Counted from the stretch's first letter, positions 18,268-27,119 are shown. The stretch: DNA of 64,000 bases from Solibacillus sp. FSL R7-0682 (GCF_038005985.1 NZ_JBBOUI010000001.1:577501-641500), one strand, 5' to 3'. The notes: generated from the sequence alone by a model not told the origin. Translations and numbers: made by a program.

Positions 18268-18693
18268 TTATTTTTCCTCCTTTAAAACCTTTAACATATA
18301 AAGACTAGTTCCGGCGATTAGTAGAAATGCTGTTAAAGCTAAAAATGGAATCGTTACAAATCCGAACCAGTTAATATACTGACCCGTACATGGGACAAGA
18401 CCACAAGCAGGAGCAGCATCTTGTAAAAAATCTAACTTTTGTAAACTGTAATGATATAAGGATGTTACTGCACCGATACATGAAAATACGGCTGTTGTTA
18501 AAGCAATTTTTGAATTTTTTTGTATGTAGGCAACAGTCGCAATAATGACAATTGGATACATGAGGATGCGCTGATACCAGCACAGAGTACATGGTATATA
18601 GCCTCGTATTTCAGAAAAATACAAGGACCCAAGCGTCGCAGTTAAAGAAACAATCCAAATCATGAGTAAGGCATTTTCAAGTTTTTTAGACAT
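18268..18693 (-). CDS. bdbC: Disulfide bond formation protein B (BdbC)
   Basis: Integral membrane quinone-linked thiol oxidase of the DsbB family. The 141-residue protein has four hydrophobic helices, the first redox pair in IPCTLCWYQRILMYP and the second pair in ACGLVPC, all canonical for BdbC. It passes electrons from thiol oxidases such as the co-transcribed thioredoxin-like protein to the quinone pool. ATG start with GAGGT 10 bases upstream. Two-gene operon. In B. subtilis the BdbC partner BdbD supports competence pilin and secreted enzyme folding; that link is not shown here. Confidence 0.95.
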   Translation of the reverse strand: MSKKLENALLMIWIVSLTATLGSLYFSEIRGYIPCTLCWYQRILMYPIVIIATVAYIQKNSKIALTTAVFSCIGAVTSLYHYSLQKLDFLQDAAPACGLVPCTGQYINWFGFVTIPFLALTAFLLIAGTSLYMLKVLKEEK

Positions 18694-18823
18694 AAATAAA
18701 AGTACCTCGAATTTCTTATTTTAACTTTATTTGATTATAGTTTGAATTCGAGAAAAAGTAAATTACTACGTTTAATAGATCTAATTTTTAGGGAAAGTTT
18801 AATGGTAAAGGGGGAGCTTTTTT

Positions 18824-20365
18824 ATGACAGATGCTTTAGACATTTCAAAATTTGAAAAACCAATGATTATTCGGAATATGACGACTGAGGACATAGATTC
18901 AATATTAGAAATTCAGCGTATATCATTTCCAGGAATGGAGCCTTGGGAAAGGGCTCATTTATATAGTCATTTATCGATTTTTCCGGAAGGACAAATTGTA
19001 GCAGAACTTGATGGGAAAGTAATCGGATCATGTTCAAGTTTACGAATAAACTTTGATGAATATGATGATCGCCATACGTGGAACGATATTACCGATAATG
19101 GTTTTATTACAAACCATGATCCAGAAGGCTATAATTTATACGGCATTGAAGTGATGGTACACCCTGAATATCGCCGTATGAAGGTAGGGCAAAGACTTTA
19201 TGAAGCGCGGAAAGATTTAGCTCGTTCACTCAATTTAAAATCCATTATTATTGGAGGGCGTATACCAAATTTCCATGTACATTCTAGTGAAATGAGTCCA
19301 CGTGAATATGTTGATGCAGTAAGTCGCCATAAAATATACGATCCAGTGTTAACATTCCAAATGATGAACGGCTTTATATTGATGCGCATTAATCCAAATT
19401 ATTTAAATGATGATGTTGCATCAGGGAAATATGCGACATTAATGGAATGGCATAATGTAGATTATCGTCCAAACTCTAAGCGTCATTTTAAAACGAGTTA
19501 TCCCGTGCGAATTTGTGTCGTACAATATATGATGCGCGCGATTGATTCCTTTGATGATTTTGCAAAGCAATGTGAATACTTTGTGGATGTTGGATCAGAT
19601 GCGGGATCGGATTTCGTCGTGTTTCCAGAAATTTTTACAACGCAACTAATGAGTTTTTTAAATGAAAAGTCCCCATCTCAGGCCGTGCGTAAGTTAACAG
19701 AATATACACCACAGTATATTGAATTATTTACAAGTTTAGCGGTGCGCTATAACGTTAATATTATTGGTGGATCGCATTTCGTTGAGGAAGAAGACGAGGA
19801 AATTTACAATATTGCGTATTTATTTAGACGTGATGGCACGATTGAAAAGCAGTATAAAGTGCATATTACACCGAACGAACGGAAATGGTGGGGCATTAGT
19901 AGTGGCGACAAAGTAGAAGTGTTTGATACCGATTGTGGGAAAATTGCTATTCAAATTTGCTATGATATTGAGTTTCCAGAGCTTGCTCGTATTGCGACAG
20001 ATATGGGGGCTAACATTATTTTTACCCCGTTCTGTACAGAAGATCGTCAAGGTTATTTAAGGGTTCGCTATTGTGCGCAGGCACGTGCTGTAGAAAACCA
20101 AATTTATACAGTCATTTCAGGAACAGTGGGTAACCTGCCAGAAACTGAAAATATGGACATTCAATATGCTCAATCGGGTATCTTTGCTCCAAGTGATTTT
20201 GAATTTGCACGAGACGGTATTGTCGGAGAGACCAGTCCCAACTTAGAAATGGTTCTCATCGGTGATGTTGATTTAGAAATTTTACGACGCCAACGTCAAG
20301 ATGGTACAGTGAAGCATTTGAAAGACCGTCGACATGATGTATATCGCGTAGATTATTTGAAATAA
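18824..20365 (+). CDS. yhcX: GNAT acetyltransferase-nitrilase fusion (YhcX)
   Basis: A 513-residue fusion, exactly the YhcX size: an N-terminal GNAT domain (residues about 14-200; acetyl-CoA loop VHPEYRRMKVGQRLYEAR) and a C-terminal carbon-nitrogen hydrolase domain (about 225-505). The nitrilase triad is intact: Glu269 in FPEIF, Lys345 in KVHITPNE, Cys379 in QICYDIEFPE. The domain pair suggests coupled amide hydrolysis and N-acylation, but its substrate is unknown. ATG start after GGGGGAGC. It precedes yhcY-yhcZ as in B. subtilis but has its own terminator. Confidence 0.95.
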   Translation: MTDALDISKFEKPMIIRNMTTEDIDSILEIQRISFPGMEPWERAHLYSHLSIFPEGQIVAELDGKVIGSCSSLRINFDEYDDRHTWNDITDNGFITNHDPEGYNLYGIEVMVHPEYRRMKVGQRLYEARKDLARSLNLKSIIIGGRIPNFHVHSSEMSPREYVDAVSRHKIYDPVLTFQMMNGFILMRINPNYLNDDVASGKYATLMEWHNVDYRPNSKRHFKTSYPVRICVVQYMMRAIDSFDDFAKQCEYFVDVGSDAGSDFVVFPEIFTTQLMSFLNEKSPSQAVRKLTEYTPQYIELFTSLAVRYNVNIIGGSHFVEEEDEEIYNIAYLFRRDGTIEKQYKVHITPNERKWWGISSGDKVEVFDTDCGKIAIQICYDIEFPELARIATDMGANIIFTPFCTEDRQGYLRVRYCAQARAVENQIYTVISGTVGNLPETENMDIQYAQSGIFAPSDFEFARDGIVGETSPNLEMVLIGDVDLEILRRQRQDGTVKHLKDRRHDVYRVDYLK

Positions 20366-20372
20366 GAAAGAC

Positions 20373-20405
20373 AACCTGCTACCTCATAAGTAGCAGGATT
20401 TTTTC
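20373..20405 (+). terminator. Terminator of yhcX
   Basis: Stem CCTGCTAC/GTAGCAGG with a six-T tail. Confidence 0.85.
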
Positions 20406-20455
20406 ATTCAAAAGTATGAGATGGAAAGCGATGCGCACTTAATTAGGCTAATGGT

Positions 20456-21604
20456 ATGATAAAGGAAAGAATGAAAAGGACGACTGAACTTATGACAACT
20501 GACCATTCAAATATTGCAATATTAAAAGAAATAGCTGAATTATTGAACGAAGAAACCGAAATGGTGCCAATGCTAAACGAGGCATTATCAAAATTTCTAA
20601 GTGGAACGAAGTTTGAAACAGGATGGATTTTTTTCATTGATGAAAAGGGGAAATCTGAACTCGTCGTCAAACAAAATTTACCGGAGGCACTTGCTTATAA
20701 TAATTGTCAGCATTTGAAGCGCGGCGGTTGTTGGTGCGTGTCACGTTTTCGTAACAACGAGCTCGAAAAAGCATCTAATATAATAGAGTGCCAACGAATT
20801 GAAAGTGCGATTGAAGCGAATATAGGCGATCATAATTCCATTACGCACCATGCAACTGTCCCACTGCAATCGGGGCAAGAGCGATTTGGTTTATTAAATG
20901 TAGCGTCAAAAAATACGGTGCGTTTTACAGATGAAGAGCTTGATTTATTAGAATCGGTAGCATTTCAAATGGGCTCAGCGATCAAACGAATTTATTTAAC
21001 AAATGAGCAACAAGAAATTGCACTAGTACAGGAAAGAAATCGGCTCGCTAGGGATTTACATGATTCTGTCAACCAACTGTTGTTTTCTGTAACATTAACA
21101 GCAAGAGCTGGTATAGAAATGAGCGACCAGGAAGAAATCAAAGAAACTTTTAAGGACATTCAACAGCTTACACAAGAAGCTTTAACTGAAATGCGTGCAT
21201 TAATTTGGCAGTTGCGACCAAAAGGATTAGAAAGTGGTTTAATTGAGGCAATAAAGGTCTACGCTGAAATGCTGAATTTGAAGTTAACCGTAAATGTTTC
21301 TGGTGTCATTCAATTTCCATCAAGGGTAGAGGAGACATTATTCCGAATCGCACAGGAAGCTTTAAATAATGTACGACGTCATGCGGGTGTTACATCTGCA
21401 CAGTTATATGTGACAGTAACTTCAACAGATGTTCTACTCGTTGTGAAGGACGCAGGGCGTGGCTTTAAAATTGAGGCACATAGTGACATTCCATCGTTTG
21501 GTATTCAATCCATTAAGGACCGTGCACATGCAGTCGGTGGGACAGCAGATTGGGTAAGTGAAATAGGAAAAGGAACGGAATTATTAATTCGTTTGCCGTA
21601 TTAG
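20456..21604 (+). CDS. yhcY: GAF-domain sensor histidine kinase (YhcY)
   Basis: A 382-residue soluble kinase without membrane segments. It has an N-terminal GAF sensor (residues about 25-185), a HisKA_3 dimerisation domain with phospho-acceptor His202 in RNRLARDLHDSVNQLL, and a C-terminal HATPase (EETLFRIAQEALNNVRRHAG, FGIQSIKDRAHAVGG). It phosphorylates the NarL-type partner YhcZ encoded 12 bases downstream. The GAF region contains a CQHLKRGGCWC-type cysteine cluster (three Cys in about 12 residues), suggesting a metal or redox ligand; that is inference. Start is uncertain: 20456, 20471 and 20492 are in-frame ATGs; only the last has AAAAGGA at good spacing. Confidence 0.92.
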   Translation: MIKERMKRTTELMTTDHSNIAILKEIAELLNEETEMVPMLNEALSKFLSGTKFETGWIFFIDEKGKSELVVKQNLPEALAYNNCQHLKRGGCWCVSRFRNNELEKASNIIECQRIESAIEANIGDHNSITHHATVPLQSGQERFGLLNVASKNTVRFTDEELDLLESVAFQMGSAIKRIYLTNEQQEIALVQERNRLARDLHDSVNQLLFSVTLTARAGIEMSDQEEIKETFKDIQQLTQEALTEMRALIWQLRPKGLESGLIEAIKVYAEMLNLKLTVNVSGVIQFPSRVEETLFRIAQEALNNVRRHAGVTSAQLYVTVTSTDVLLVVKDAGRGFKIEAHSDIPSFGIQSIKDRAHAVGGTADWVSEIGKGTELLIRLPY

Positions 21605-21616
21605 GGAGGGAGCGCC

Positions 21617-22264
21617 ATGATCAAAGTATTAATTGCAGATGACCATCACGTTGTTCGAAGGGGCTTATTGTTTTTTTTGAAAACCCAAAAGGATATTGAA
21701 GTTGTTGGGGAAGCAAAAAATGGTTTAGAAGCTGTTGAGCTAGTAAAGCTATTAGAGCCACATATTGTATTAATGGATTTAGTTATGCCAGAAATGGATG
21801 GAATTCAGGCGACAAAAAAAATTAAAAAGAACTGGCCAAATACTAAAGTATTAATGCTGACAAGCTTTTCAGACAAAGACCATGTCCTTCCTGCAATGGA
21901 AGCCGGTGCATCGGGATATCAGTTAAAAGATATTGAACCAGACGATTTAGTGGAATCCATTCGTCAAATAATGCGCGGAGAAAATACGTTGCATCCAGAA
22001 GCAACTACACAGCTTGAAGAAGGCTTGCGTGAAGAAGAAAGTAAACCACACATTATAAATCCTTTAACACCACGAGAGCAAGATGTATTAGCTGAGCTTA
22101 CAAAAGGAAAGAGCAACCGAGAAATTGCGTCATCACTTTATGTGACAGAAAAGACAGTTAAAACACATATATCTAATATCTTTACAAAGTTGCAAGTACA
22201 GGACCGTACACAAGCCGCTCTTTATGCAGTGAAGCATAATTTGACAGAAGGTAGTGGATATTAA
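21617..22264 (+). CDS. yhcZ: NarL-family response regulator (YhcZ)
   Basis: A 215-residue regulator with an N-terminal receiver domain (Asp8, Asp9, phospho-acceptor Asp54 in VLMDLVMPEMDG, Thr in VLMLTSF, Lys in YQLKDI) and a C-terminal LuxR-type helix-turn-helix (LTPREQDVLAELTKGKSNRE). ATG start after GGGAGGGAG. Cognate of YhcY; both are transcribed as one unit with a 12-base gap and a shared terminator. Target genes are not evident in the window. Confidence 0.95.
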   Translation: MIKVLIADDHHVVRRGLLFFLKTQKDIEVVGEAKNGLEAVELVKLLEPHIVLMDLVMPEMDGIQATKKIKKNWPNTKVLMLTSFSDKDHVLPAMEAGASGYQLKDIEPDDLVESIRQIMRGENTLHPEATTQLEEGLREEESKPHIINPLTPREQDVLAELTKGKSNREIASSLYVTEKTVKTHISNIFTKLQVQDRTQAALYAVKHNLTEGSGY

Positions 22265-22267
22265 ATA

Positions 22268-22302
22268 TAGCCACGCATTTTTCAAGTAAAATGCGTGGCT
22301 TA
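22268..22302. terminator. Bidirectional terminator between yhcZ and the CDF gene
   Basis: Stem AGCCACGCATTTT/AAAATGCGTGGCT with T tract, between convergent genes. Confidence 0.88.
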
Positions 22303-22309
22303 TTTGTTG

Positions 22310-23209
22310 CTAGAAGTGATAATCTTCTTCTGTGGCATGAGGTAATTCATGAGGCTCAATATGGACTAGCACCATACAATAAGGGTTGAGGCATTTTACT
22401 GTATGCTCTATTTTTTCTGTAATTTCATGACTTTCACGAACATTTAATAAAGGATTCACTGTTACGGTTACATCAATTAAGCTCATATTTCCATGGGATC
22501 GACCTTTTAAATCAACAAGAGATACAACTTCATCTACATTTTCAATGAGTTTACTTAGTGTTTCAGCCTCTTCTATATCAAAGGCATCGGTAAGAGTTTG
22601 AACTGCTTCCCAAAAGATTTCAATGGCTGTTTTTATAATAATTACACCAACAATGATTGCCGTAATTTTATCAATGATGGGCATCCCGAAAATGGCTCCT
22701 AAAATCCCAATTGCCGCACCTAAACTTACAAGTGCGTCTGAGCGGTTATCATATGCAGCTGCTTTAACGGCAGAGCTTTTAATTTTTTTAGAAAGAGCTA
22801 AATTATATCGGTAAACAAAGTACATCACGACGGCGCAAATTAATGCAACAACTGCGGTTAAAATTGATGGCACCTCGTGCGACTCGTTCCCTAAATTTTG
22901 AATCGTACTTGTTAATACTTGTAATCCCACCATCATCATAATAAAAGCTGCAATTAACGATGCAATTGTTTCAGCACGTAAATGACCGTATTGATGATTT
23001 GAATCTGGTGGCTTCTGAGAAATTTTTAATCCAATAAGTACAGCGATAGAGGCAATAATATCGGTCGTATTATTTAAACCGTCTGCCATAAGAGCTGCCG
23101 ATGCCCCGAAATAACCGACAATAAGTTTTACCGCGCTTAATAAAATATACGTACCGATTGAAAGCCATGCGCCCTTTTCTCCTGCGCGTAAGTTTGTATA
23201 TAGCTCCAC
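22310..23209 (-). CDS. Cation diffusion facilitator (probable MneS-type manganese exporter)
   Basis: A 299-residue CDF transporter with six membrane helices and a cytoplasmic C-terminal metal-binding domain. Metal-site helices read ALMADGLNNTTDIIAS (TM2) and YDNRSDALVS (TM5); the Asn/Asp composition without His matches the Mn2+-selective subgroup (MneS/MntE) rather than zinc exporters. The hallmark GEKGAWLSIG and KPPDSNHQYGH also fit MneS. I place the start at GTG 23209 because AGGAGG sits 7 bases upstream; the longer frame begins inside that site. Metal specificity is inference from motif. Confidence 0.85.
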   Translation of the reverse strand: MELYTNLRAGEKGAWLSIGTYILLSAVKLIVGYFGASAALMADGLNNTTDIIASIAVLIGLKISQKPPDSNHQYGHLRAETIASLIAAFIMMMVGLQVLTSTIQNLGNESHEVPSILTAVVALICAVVMYFVYRYNLALSKKIKSSAVKAAAYDNRSDALVSLGAAIGILGAIFGMPIIDKITAIIVGVIIIKTAIEIFWEAVQTLTDAFDIEEAETLSKLIENVDEVVSLVDLKGRSHGNMSLIDVTVTVNPLLNVRESHEITEKIEHTVKCLNPYCMVLVHIEPHELPHATEEDYHF

Positions 23210-23239
23210 AATGTTTCCTCCTAGCAAAACTTCTTTTCA

Positions 23240-23277
23240 ACACAAAACGACACCCCTTTAAATGAAAAGGAGTGTCG
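23240..23277 (-). terminator. Terminator of the CNNM gene
   Basis: Minus-strand stem CGACACTCCTTTT/AAAGGGGTGTCG followed by TTTTG, between yhdP and the CDF gene. Confidence 0.7.
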
Positions 23278-23285
23278 AATACATA

Positions 23286-24629
23286 TTAGTCTAGTTGTTC
23301 TTCAATTTTATCTGTTTCAAGAAGCTTTGTCACTTCTAAATATAGGATATGATGTCCATCTAATTCTGTCACTTTAAATTGATAGCCCTGTTCTTCAATC
23401 GTATCACCTTGTTCAACGTCAAAACGCTGCGTCATGAACCACCCACCAATTGTATCGATATCATCATCTTCAATATCGATTCCTAAAATATCATTTACTT
23501 CTTGTAAAAGCATTTTAGAATCTAGGATGTAATGGTCTTTTGCGATTTCTTGAACTTCAGGAACTTCATCTTCATCGAATTCATCCTGAATGTCGCCGAT
23601 AATTTCTTCAATAATATCCTCTATTGTTACTAAACCAGAAGTACCGCCGTATTCATCCATTAAAATCGCCATATGAATACGTTCATTTTGAATTTTTAAT
23701 AATAAATCACTAATTTGTATTGTTTCAATCACACGGATTACAGGCTGCATATATTCTTCTACTTTTTTGTCTCCGTTTGAAGGATCCTTAATGTAAGCAG
23801 TTAATAAATGCTTCATGTTGATTAAACCGATGACATGGTCTTTATCACCATCTGTAACCGGATAACGTGTATATTGCTCGATGCCCATAAATTCAAATAC
23901 TTCTCGAATTGTTTGGTCTTTTTCGATACTAATAATTTCAGTTCGAGGTACCATAATCTCCTTCGCAATACGCTCAGAAAACTCAAAGATACTGTTTACG
24001 TATTCGTATTCAGAATGATTGATTTCTCCACCTTTGTAGCTATCTGATAATATCATACGAAGCTCTTCCTCAGAGTGTGCTGCTTCATTTTCAGAAATCA
24101 TTTTTAAGCCAAATAATCCAGTCAATGCACGTGCTGATCCGTTTAAAGCGCGGATAAACGGGTACATAATGTTATGGAAAAGAATTAACACGCCAGATAA
24201 TTTTAATGTAACAGATTCTGCTTTTTGAATAGCAAGAGTTTTTGGGGCTAATTCCCCTACGACAACGTGTAAAAACGTTACGAGTGAGAAGGCAACAATA
24301 AATGAAAGAACAGAAGTAATACTACCACTTAAGCCAAAGAACTCGAATAATGGGTGAAGAACAATTTCAAAGGTTGGTTCTCCAAGCCACCCAAGTCCTA
24401 AAGCAGTAATAGTAATACCAAGTTGACAAGCTGATAAATACTCGTCTAAATTTGAAATTACTTTTTTAGCGCGTATTGCCTGTTTATTACCATCAGCAAC
24501 GAGCTGGTCAATTCTTGTTGTTCTTACTTTAACTATTGCAAACTCAGTTGCAACGAAAAATGCCGTAGCGGCAATTAGGACAGCAAATGCTGTCAACCTA
24601 ATGGTTAGCTCAACTATGTCTACGTCCAA
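23286..24629 (-). CDS. yhdP: CNNM/CBS-domain membrane transporter (YhdP/MpfA-like)
   Basis: A 447-residue protein: N-terminal DUF21/CNNM membrane domain (residues about 1-195, start ATAFFVATEFAIVKVR), a cytoplasmic CBS pair (about 215-345, MVPRTEIISIEK) and a CorC/HlyC C-terminal domain. The family exports Mg2+; B. subtilis YhdP (MpfA) is the main Mg2+ exporter. Hemolysin labels in databases are historical. The frame opens with TTG 24629, and N-terminal similarity supports it, yet no ribosome binding site lies directly upstream: AGGAGGTG is about 45 bases away and brought close by a predicted hairpin (separate entry). Monocistronic. Confidence 0.92.
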   Translation of the reverse strand: MDVDIVELTIRLTAFAVLIAATAFFVATEFAIVKVRTTRIDQLVADGNKQAIRAKKVISNLDEYLSACQLGITITALGLGWLGEPTFEIVLHPLFEFFGLSGSITSVLSFIVAFSLVTFLHVVVGELAPKTLAIQKAESVTLKLSGVLILFHNIMYPFIRALNGSARALTGLFGLKMISENEAAHSEEELRMILSDSYKGGEINHSEYEYVNSIFEFSERIAKEIMVPRTEIISIEKDQTIREVFEFMGIEQYTRYPVTDGDKDHVIGLINMKHLLTAYIKDPSNGDKKVEEYMQPVIRVIETIQISDLLLKIQNERIHMAILMDEYGGTSGLVTIEDIIEEIIGDIQDEFDEDEVPEVQEIAKDHYILDSKMLLQEVNDILGIDIEDDDIDTIGGWFMTQRFDVEQGDTIEEQGYQFKVTELDGHHILYLEVTKLLETDKIEEQLD

Positions 24630-24687
24630 ATATATTCTCTATTAGCGGCGCAAATGGGCGTGGCTAATAAAGAGTACACCTCCTAAA
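24630..24687 (-). promoter_or_regulatory. Hairpin between ribosome binding site and start codon of yhdP
   Basis: On the minus strand: AGGAGGTG, TA, then CTCT-TT-ATTAGC pairing with GCTAAT-AGAG (10 bp, one TT bulge, 16-base loop), then AATATAT and the TTG start. Linear spacing is about 45 bases; with the stem folded the effective spacing is 9. A further CGC/GCG pair can form in the loop. This looks like a folded leader that makes translation depend on RNA structure, conceivably Mg2+-sensitive. Confidence 0.55.
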
Positions 24688-25136
24688 AAAAATTTAATAC
24701 CACAATGATAAATTATTTTAAAAAAAAATACAAATTATGAATTTGAAAAAAGAGGAAAAAAATGTTTACTAGCTTCATATTTATCTACAATAAGTTGTAA
24801 ATCTTATATTTTTTATAAAGGTGTAAATACTTTTATCCTATAGTAACGTATATGAACAATCAAAATTCCAATATAAGTATAAAAAATATAGTTGGAGGTT
24901 GGTGGCTAGCTAATGCCTAATTGGTTAAACCTTATAATGAATGTAGTAACCGACGAAAACTATTAATAAAAATAGAGAAGCTAATTAAATTTTTGAAATA
25001 TTGAATTATTAGAATGATTATGATACTGTAAAATGGTAGATAATGATAAATTAGCCATTGGAAAAGGGTTATAAAAAAAATCGCCAGCATTCAAACTACT
25101 TACCAATATTAGGGTTAGTTTATGATTAACTCGAAC
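24688..25136. other. Long AT-rich intergenic region
   Basis: About 450 bases between yhdP and yheE (divergent 3'/5' arrangement) with no convincing gene. A 17-codon frame (24913-24966, MPNWLNLIMNVVTDENY) has GGAGG 14 bases upstream, too far to be persuasive. A somewhat GC-richer island at 24890-24960 may be an RNA or remnant. Nothing else is recognisable. Confidence 0.5.
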
Positions 25137-25142
25137 GCGCAT

Positions 25143-25175
25143 AAAAAGAGCATCTCCTTTTGAGGTGCTCTTTTA
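25143..25175 (-). terminator. Terminator of yheE
   Basis: Stem AAAAGAGCA.C/G.TGCTCTTTT with short loop, downstream of the yheE stop on the minus strand; also has a T run on the plus strand. Confidence 0.75.
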
Positions 25176-25214
25176 CTATTTTTAAGTTATTTAGATTGTT
25201 TTATACTTCTTTTT

Positions 25215-25424
25215 TTACTCATAAACATGGAATAACATTAATTCATGGATCATTTTTTCTACATTGGCTAGCTGTTCGTGCCCAGGTGTTGGGCCGATAA
25301 ATTGTATACTACCGTCTTTATAATATTCTGCCGTATAACGTTGTTGCTCATAAAAGAAAGTAATTGACCAGCCAGGAATTTGGCTATTTTCAAATAATGG
25401 TTTATAGCTAAAATGTTGAATCAT
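25215..25424 (-). CDS. yheE: YheE family protein
   Basis: A 69-residue protein of the YheE/DUF5342 type, recognisable by MIQHFSYKPLFENSQIPGW at the N-terminus and by its place next to yheB and yheA as in B. subtilis. It has no signal peptide, no cysteine and no membrane segment; function is unknown. ATG start after GGGAGGGAAG. It is divergent from yheB. The neighbouring B. subtilis genes yheC and yheD (spore-coat-associated ATP-grasp proteins) are absent between yheE and yheB here. Confidence 0.8.
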   Translation of the reverse strand: MIQHFSYKPLFENSQIPGWSITFFYEQQRYTAEYYKDGSIQFIGPTPGHEQLANVEKMIHELMLFHVYE

Positions 25425-25573
25425 GAAACTTCCCTCCCTATTTTATCGTACAGGAAAGTAGTACATTGTTGCAATTTTTATTGGAAATTCGAAATAATAG
25501 AAATTAGATGCTCTAGTTTAGGGAATTAAGTATTAACTTCACTAGAAGAAATTAATAAGGAAGAGTGAGATAA

Positions 25574-26719
25574 ATGGGAGAATTTCTTTCATTACTATTT
25601 TTATTAGGTGTTGTCGGAGCAGTTGTTGGTGCAGCAACAAACTACATGGCAATCAAGATGTTGTTCCGACCATATAAACCTATTTACTTTAAAAAATGGC
25701 GTTTACCACTAACACCGGGACTTATCCCAAAACGTCGTGAAGATTTAGCGATTCAGCTAGGAAAAACTGTATCGGACTATTTATTAACTCCAGAAACGAT
25801 TAAAAAGAAGTTTTTATCAGAAGATATACGCGCCAATATTTTATCTTTTGTTCGGCAAAAAGCGACGCAAGAAGTGTTTACAGAGGATAAAACAATCCAC
25901 GATTGGATTAAGCTAACTGGATTTAATAATGTACCAATGATGGTAGAAAATAAAGTAGATGGCATCATTGCTTCTCAATTTGAATCTGTAAAAAATACAT
26001 TATCGACGAAGACCATTCGAGAAATGCTACCATCAGACATCGAGCCAGTATTGGATCGGAAAATAGAAGAGGCCGTCGAGCAAATTTTACAAAAGGGCGA
26101 AGATTACTTTTTATCTCCTGAAGGTTCAATGACAATTAAAAACATGTTGGATGATTTTTTATCATCGAAGGGGTCATTAGGTGGGATGATTCAAATGTTT
26201 TTAGGTGACTCTTCAACGCTTGTAGAAAAAGTACAACGTGAATTAGTAAAGTTCTTACAAGCACCAGGGACAGCGGCATTATTAAATCGCATTTTTAGCA
26301 CTGAATGGGAGAAAATAAAAAATCGCCCTGCAATGGACTTTATGAATGATATAAACTTTGATACGATTGAGGATAGTATCAAAAGCTATGCGAAGCGTGA
26401 ATTAAAAATAGAGGCTCGTTTAGATAAAACAATTAATGATTATTGGCCAAATGGAAAACAATGGGCTACAGATGAAATGTTACCTAAAGTTGTGAATAAA
26501 CTGTTCATAGCAGCTGAAGAAAAGATTGAGGATGTTTTAAAGCGTCTTAACTTAGCGGAAGTTGTACGCGAGCAAGTTGATTCCTTCCCGATTGCCAAGC
26601 TAGAGGAACTTGTATTAGGAATCATTAGTAAAGAGTTGAAGTTAATTACGTGGCTAGGTGGTATTATTGGAGGTCTTGTTGGGATTATCCAAGCGGTTAT
26701 CGTCTTCATGACGAATTAA
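25574..26719 (+). CDS. yheB: DUF445 family membrane protein YheB
   Basis: A 381-residue DUF445 protein with a hydrophobic N-terminal helix (LLFLLGVVGAVVGAATNYMA), the conserved AIKMLFRPYKPIYFKKWRLP and TPGLIPKRREDLA motifs, a long charged helical middle and a C-terminal membrane helix (WLGGIIGGLVGIIQAVIVF). Both ends probably sit in the membrane. Biochemical role unknown; spore-related in B. subtilis by location and reports on the yhe genes, not proven. ATG start after AAGGAAGAG; yheA follows 20 bases later. Confidence 0.92.
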   Translation: MGEFLSLLFLLGVVGAVVGAATNYMAIKMLFRPYKPIYFKKWRLPLTPGLIPKRREDLAIQLGKTVSDYLLTPETIKKKFLSEDIRANILSFVRQKATQEVFTEDKTIHDWIKLTGFNNVPMMVENKVDGIIASQFESVKNTLSTKTIREMLPSDIEPVLDRKIEEAVEQILQKGEDYFLSPEGSMTIKNMLDDFLSSKGSLGGMIQMFLGDSSTLVEKVQRELVKFLQAPGTAALLNRIFSTEWEKIKNRPAMDFMNDINFDTIEDSIKSYAKRELKIEARLDKTINDYWPNGKQWATDEMLPKVVNKLFIAAEEKIEDVLKRLNLAEVVREQVDSFPIAKLEELVLGIISKELKLITWLGGIIGGLVGIIQAVIVFMTN

Positions 26720-26739
26720 ATAAAGAGAGTAGGCTAAAG

Positions 26740-27084
26740 ATGATTAACATTTATGATGATATTAATAAGCTTCAAGCAACATTCCGTCAAACAGAGGAGT
26801 TTGTTAATTTACAAAAGGCAGTAGAAGACGTTCGTGCAGACGAGCAATCGAAAGCATTATTCACAAACTTCCGTGATGTACAAATGAAACTTCAGCAAAA
26901 ACAAGCTGGAGGCGAGGAAATTACAGAAGAGGAATATGTTTTTCTACAAAAAACGGCTCAATTAGCACAGCAAGACGTAAAAATATTAGCAATGCTTGAA
27001 GCGGAAATGGCATTAAGCTCAGTAATTGAAGAGGTAAACCGTCTTATAACGCAACCAATTCAATCCTTGTACGATGGCCTTTAA
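26740..27084 (+). CDS. yheA: YheA (YmcA/YlbF family) protein
   Basis: A 114-residue all-helical protein of the YheA/YmcA/YlbF (Com_YlbF) family. Its paralogues YlbF, YmcA and YaaT form a complex that affects the phosphorelay and RNase Y; YheA's own role is unclear. Pattern: N-terminal DINKLQATFRQTEEF, a central KLQQKQAGGEEIT turn and C-terminal AEMALSSVIEEVNRLI. The start is ATG 26740, 20 bases after yheB; the frame extending upstream overlaps yheB and is not real. Operon with yheB, followed by a terminator. Confidence 0.92.
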   Translation: MINIYDDINKLQATFRQTEEFVNLQKAVEDVRADEQSKALFTNFRDVQMKLQQKQAGGEEITEEEYVFLQKTAQLAQQDVKILAMLEAEMALSSVIEEVNRLITQPIQSLYDGL

Positions 27085-27092
27085 AATCCTTA

Positions 27093-27119
27093 GGTTCACA
27101 CAATTGTGTGGACCTTTTT
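27093..27119 (+). terminator. Terminator of yheB-yheA
   Basis: Nine-pair stem GGTTCACAC/GTGTGGACC (one G-T) around AATT with a five-T tail that overlaps the 3' end of the convergent gene. Confidence 0.8.

Noticed and set aside
24913..24966. 17-codon frame MPNWLNLIMNVVTDENY with an upstream GGAGG
   Set aside because: Spacing to the GGAGG is about 14 bases and the peptide is too short to judge without conservation data.
26650..26739. N-terminal extension of YheA beginning MARWYYW
   Set aside because: It overlaps the yheB 3' end out of frame; homologues begin at MINIYDDINK and the extension has no ribosome binding site.
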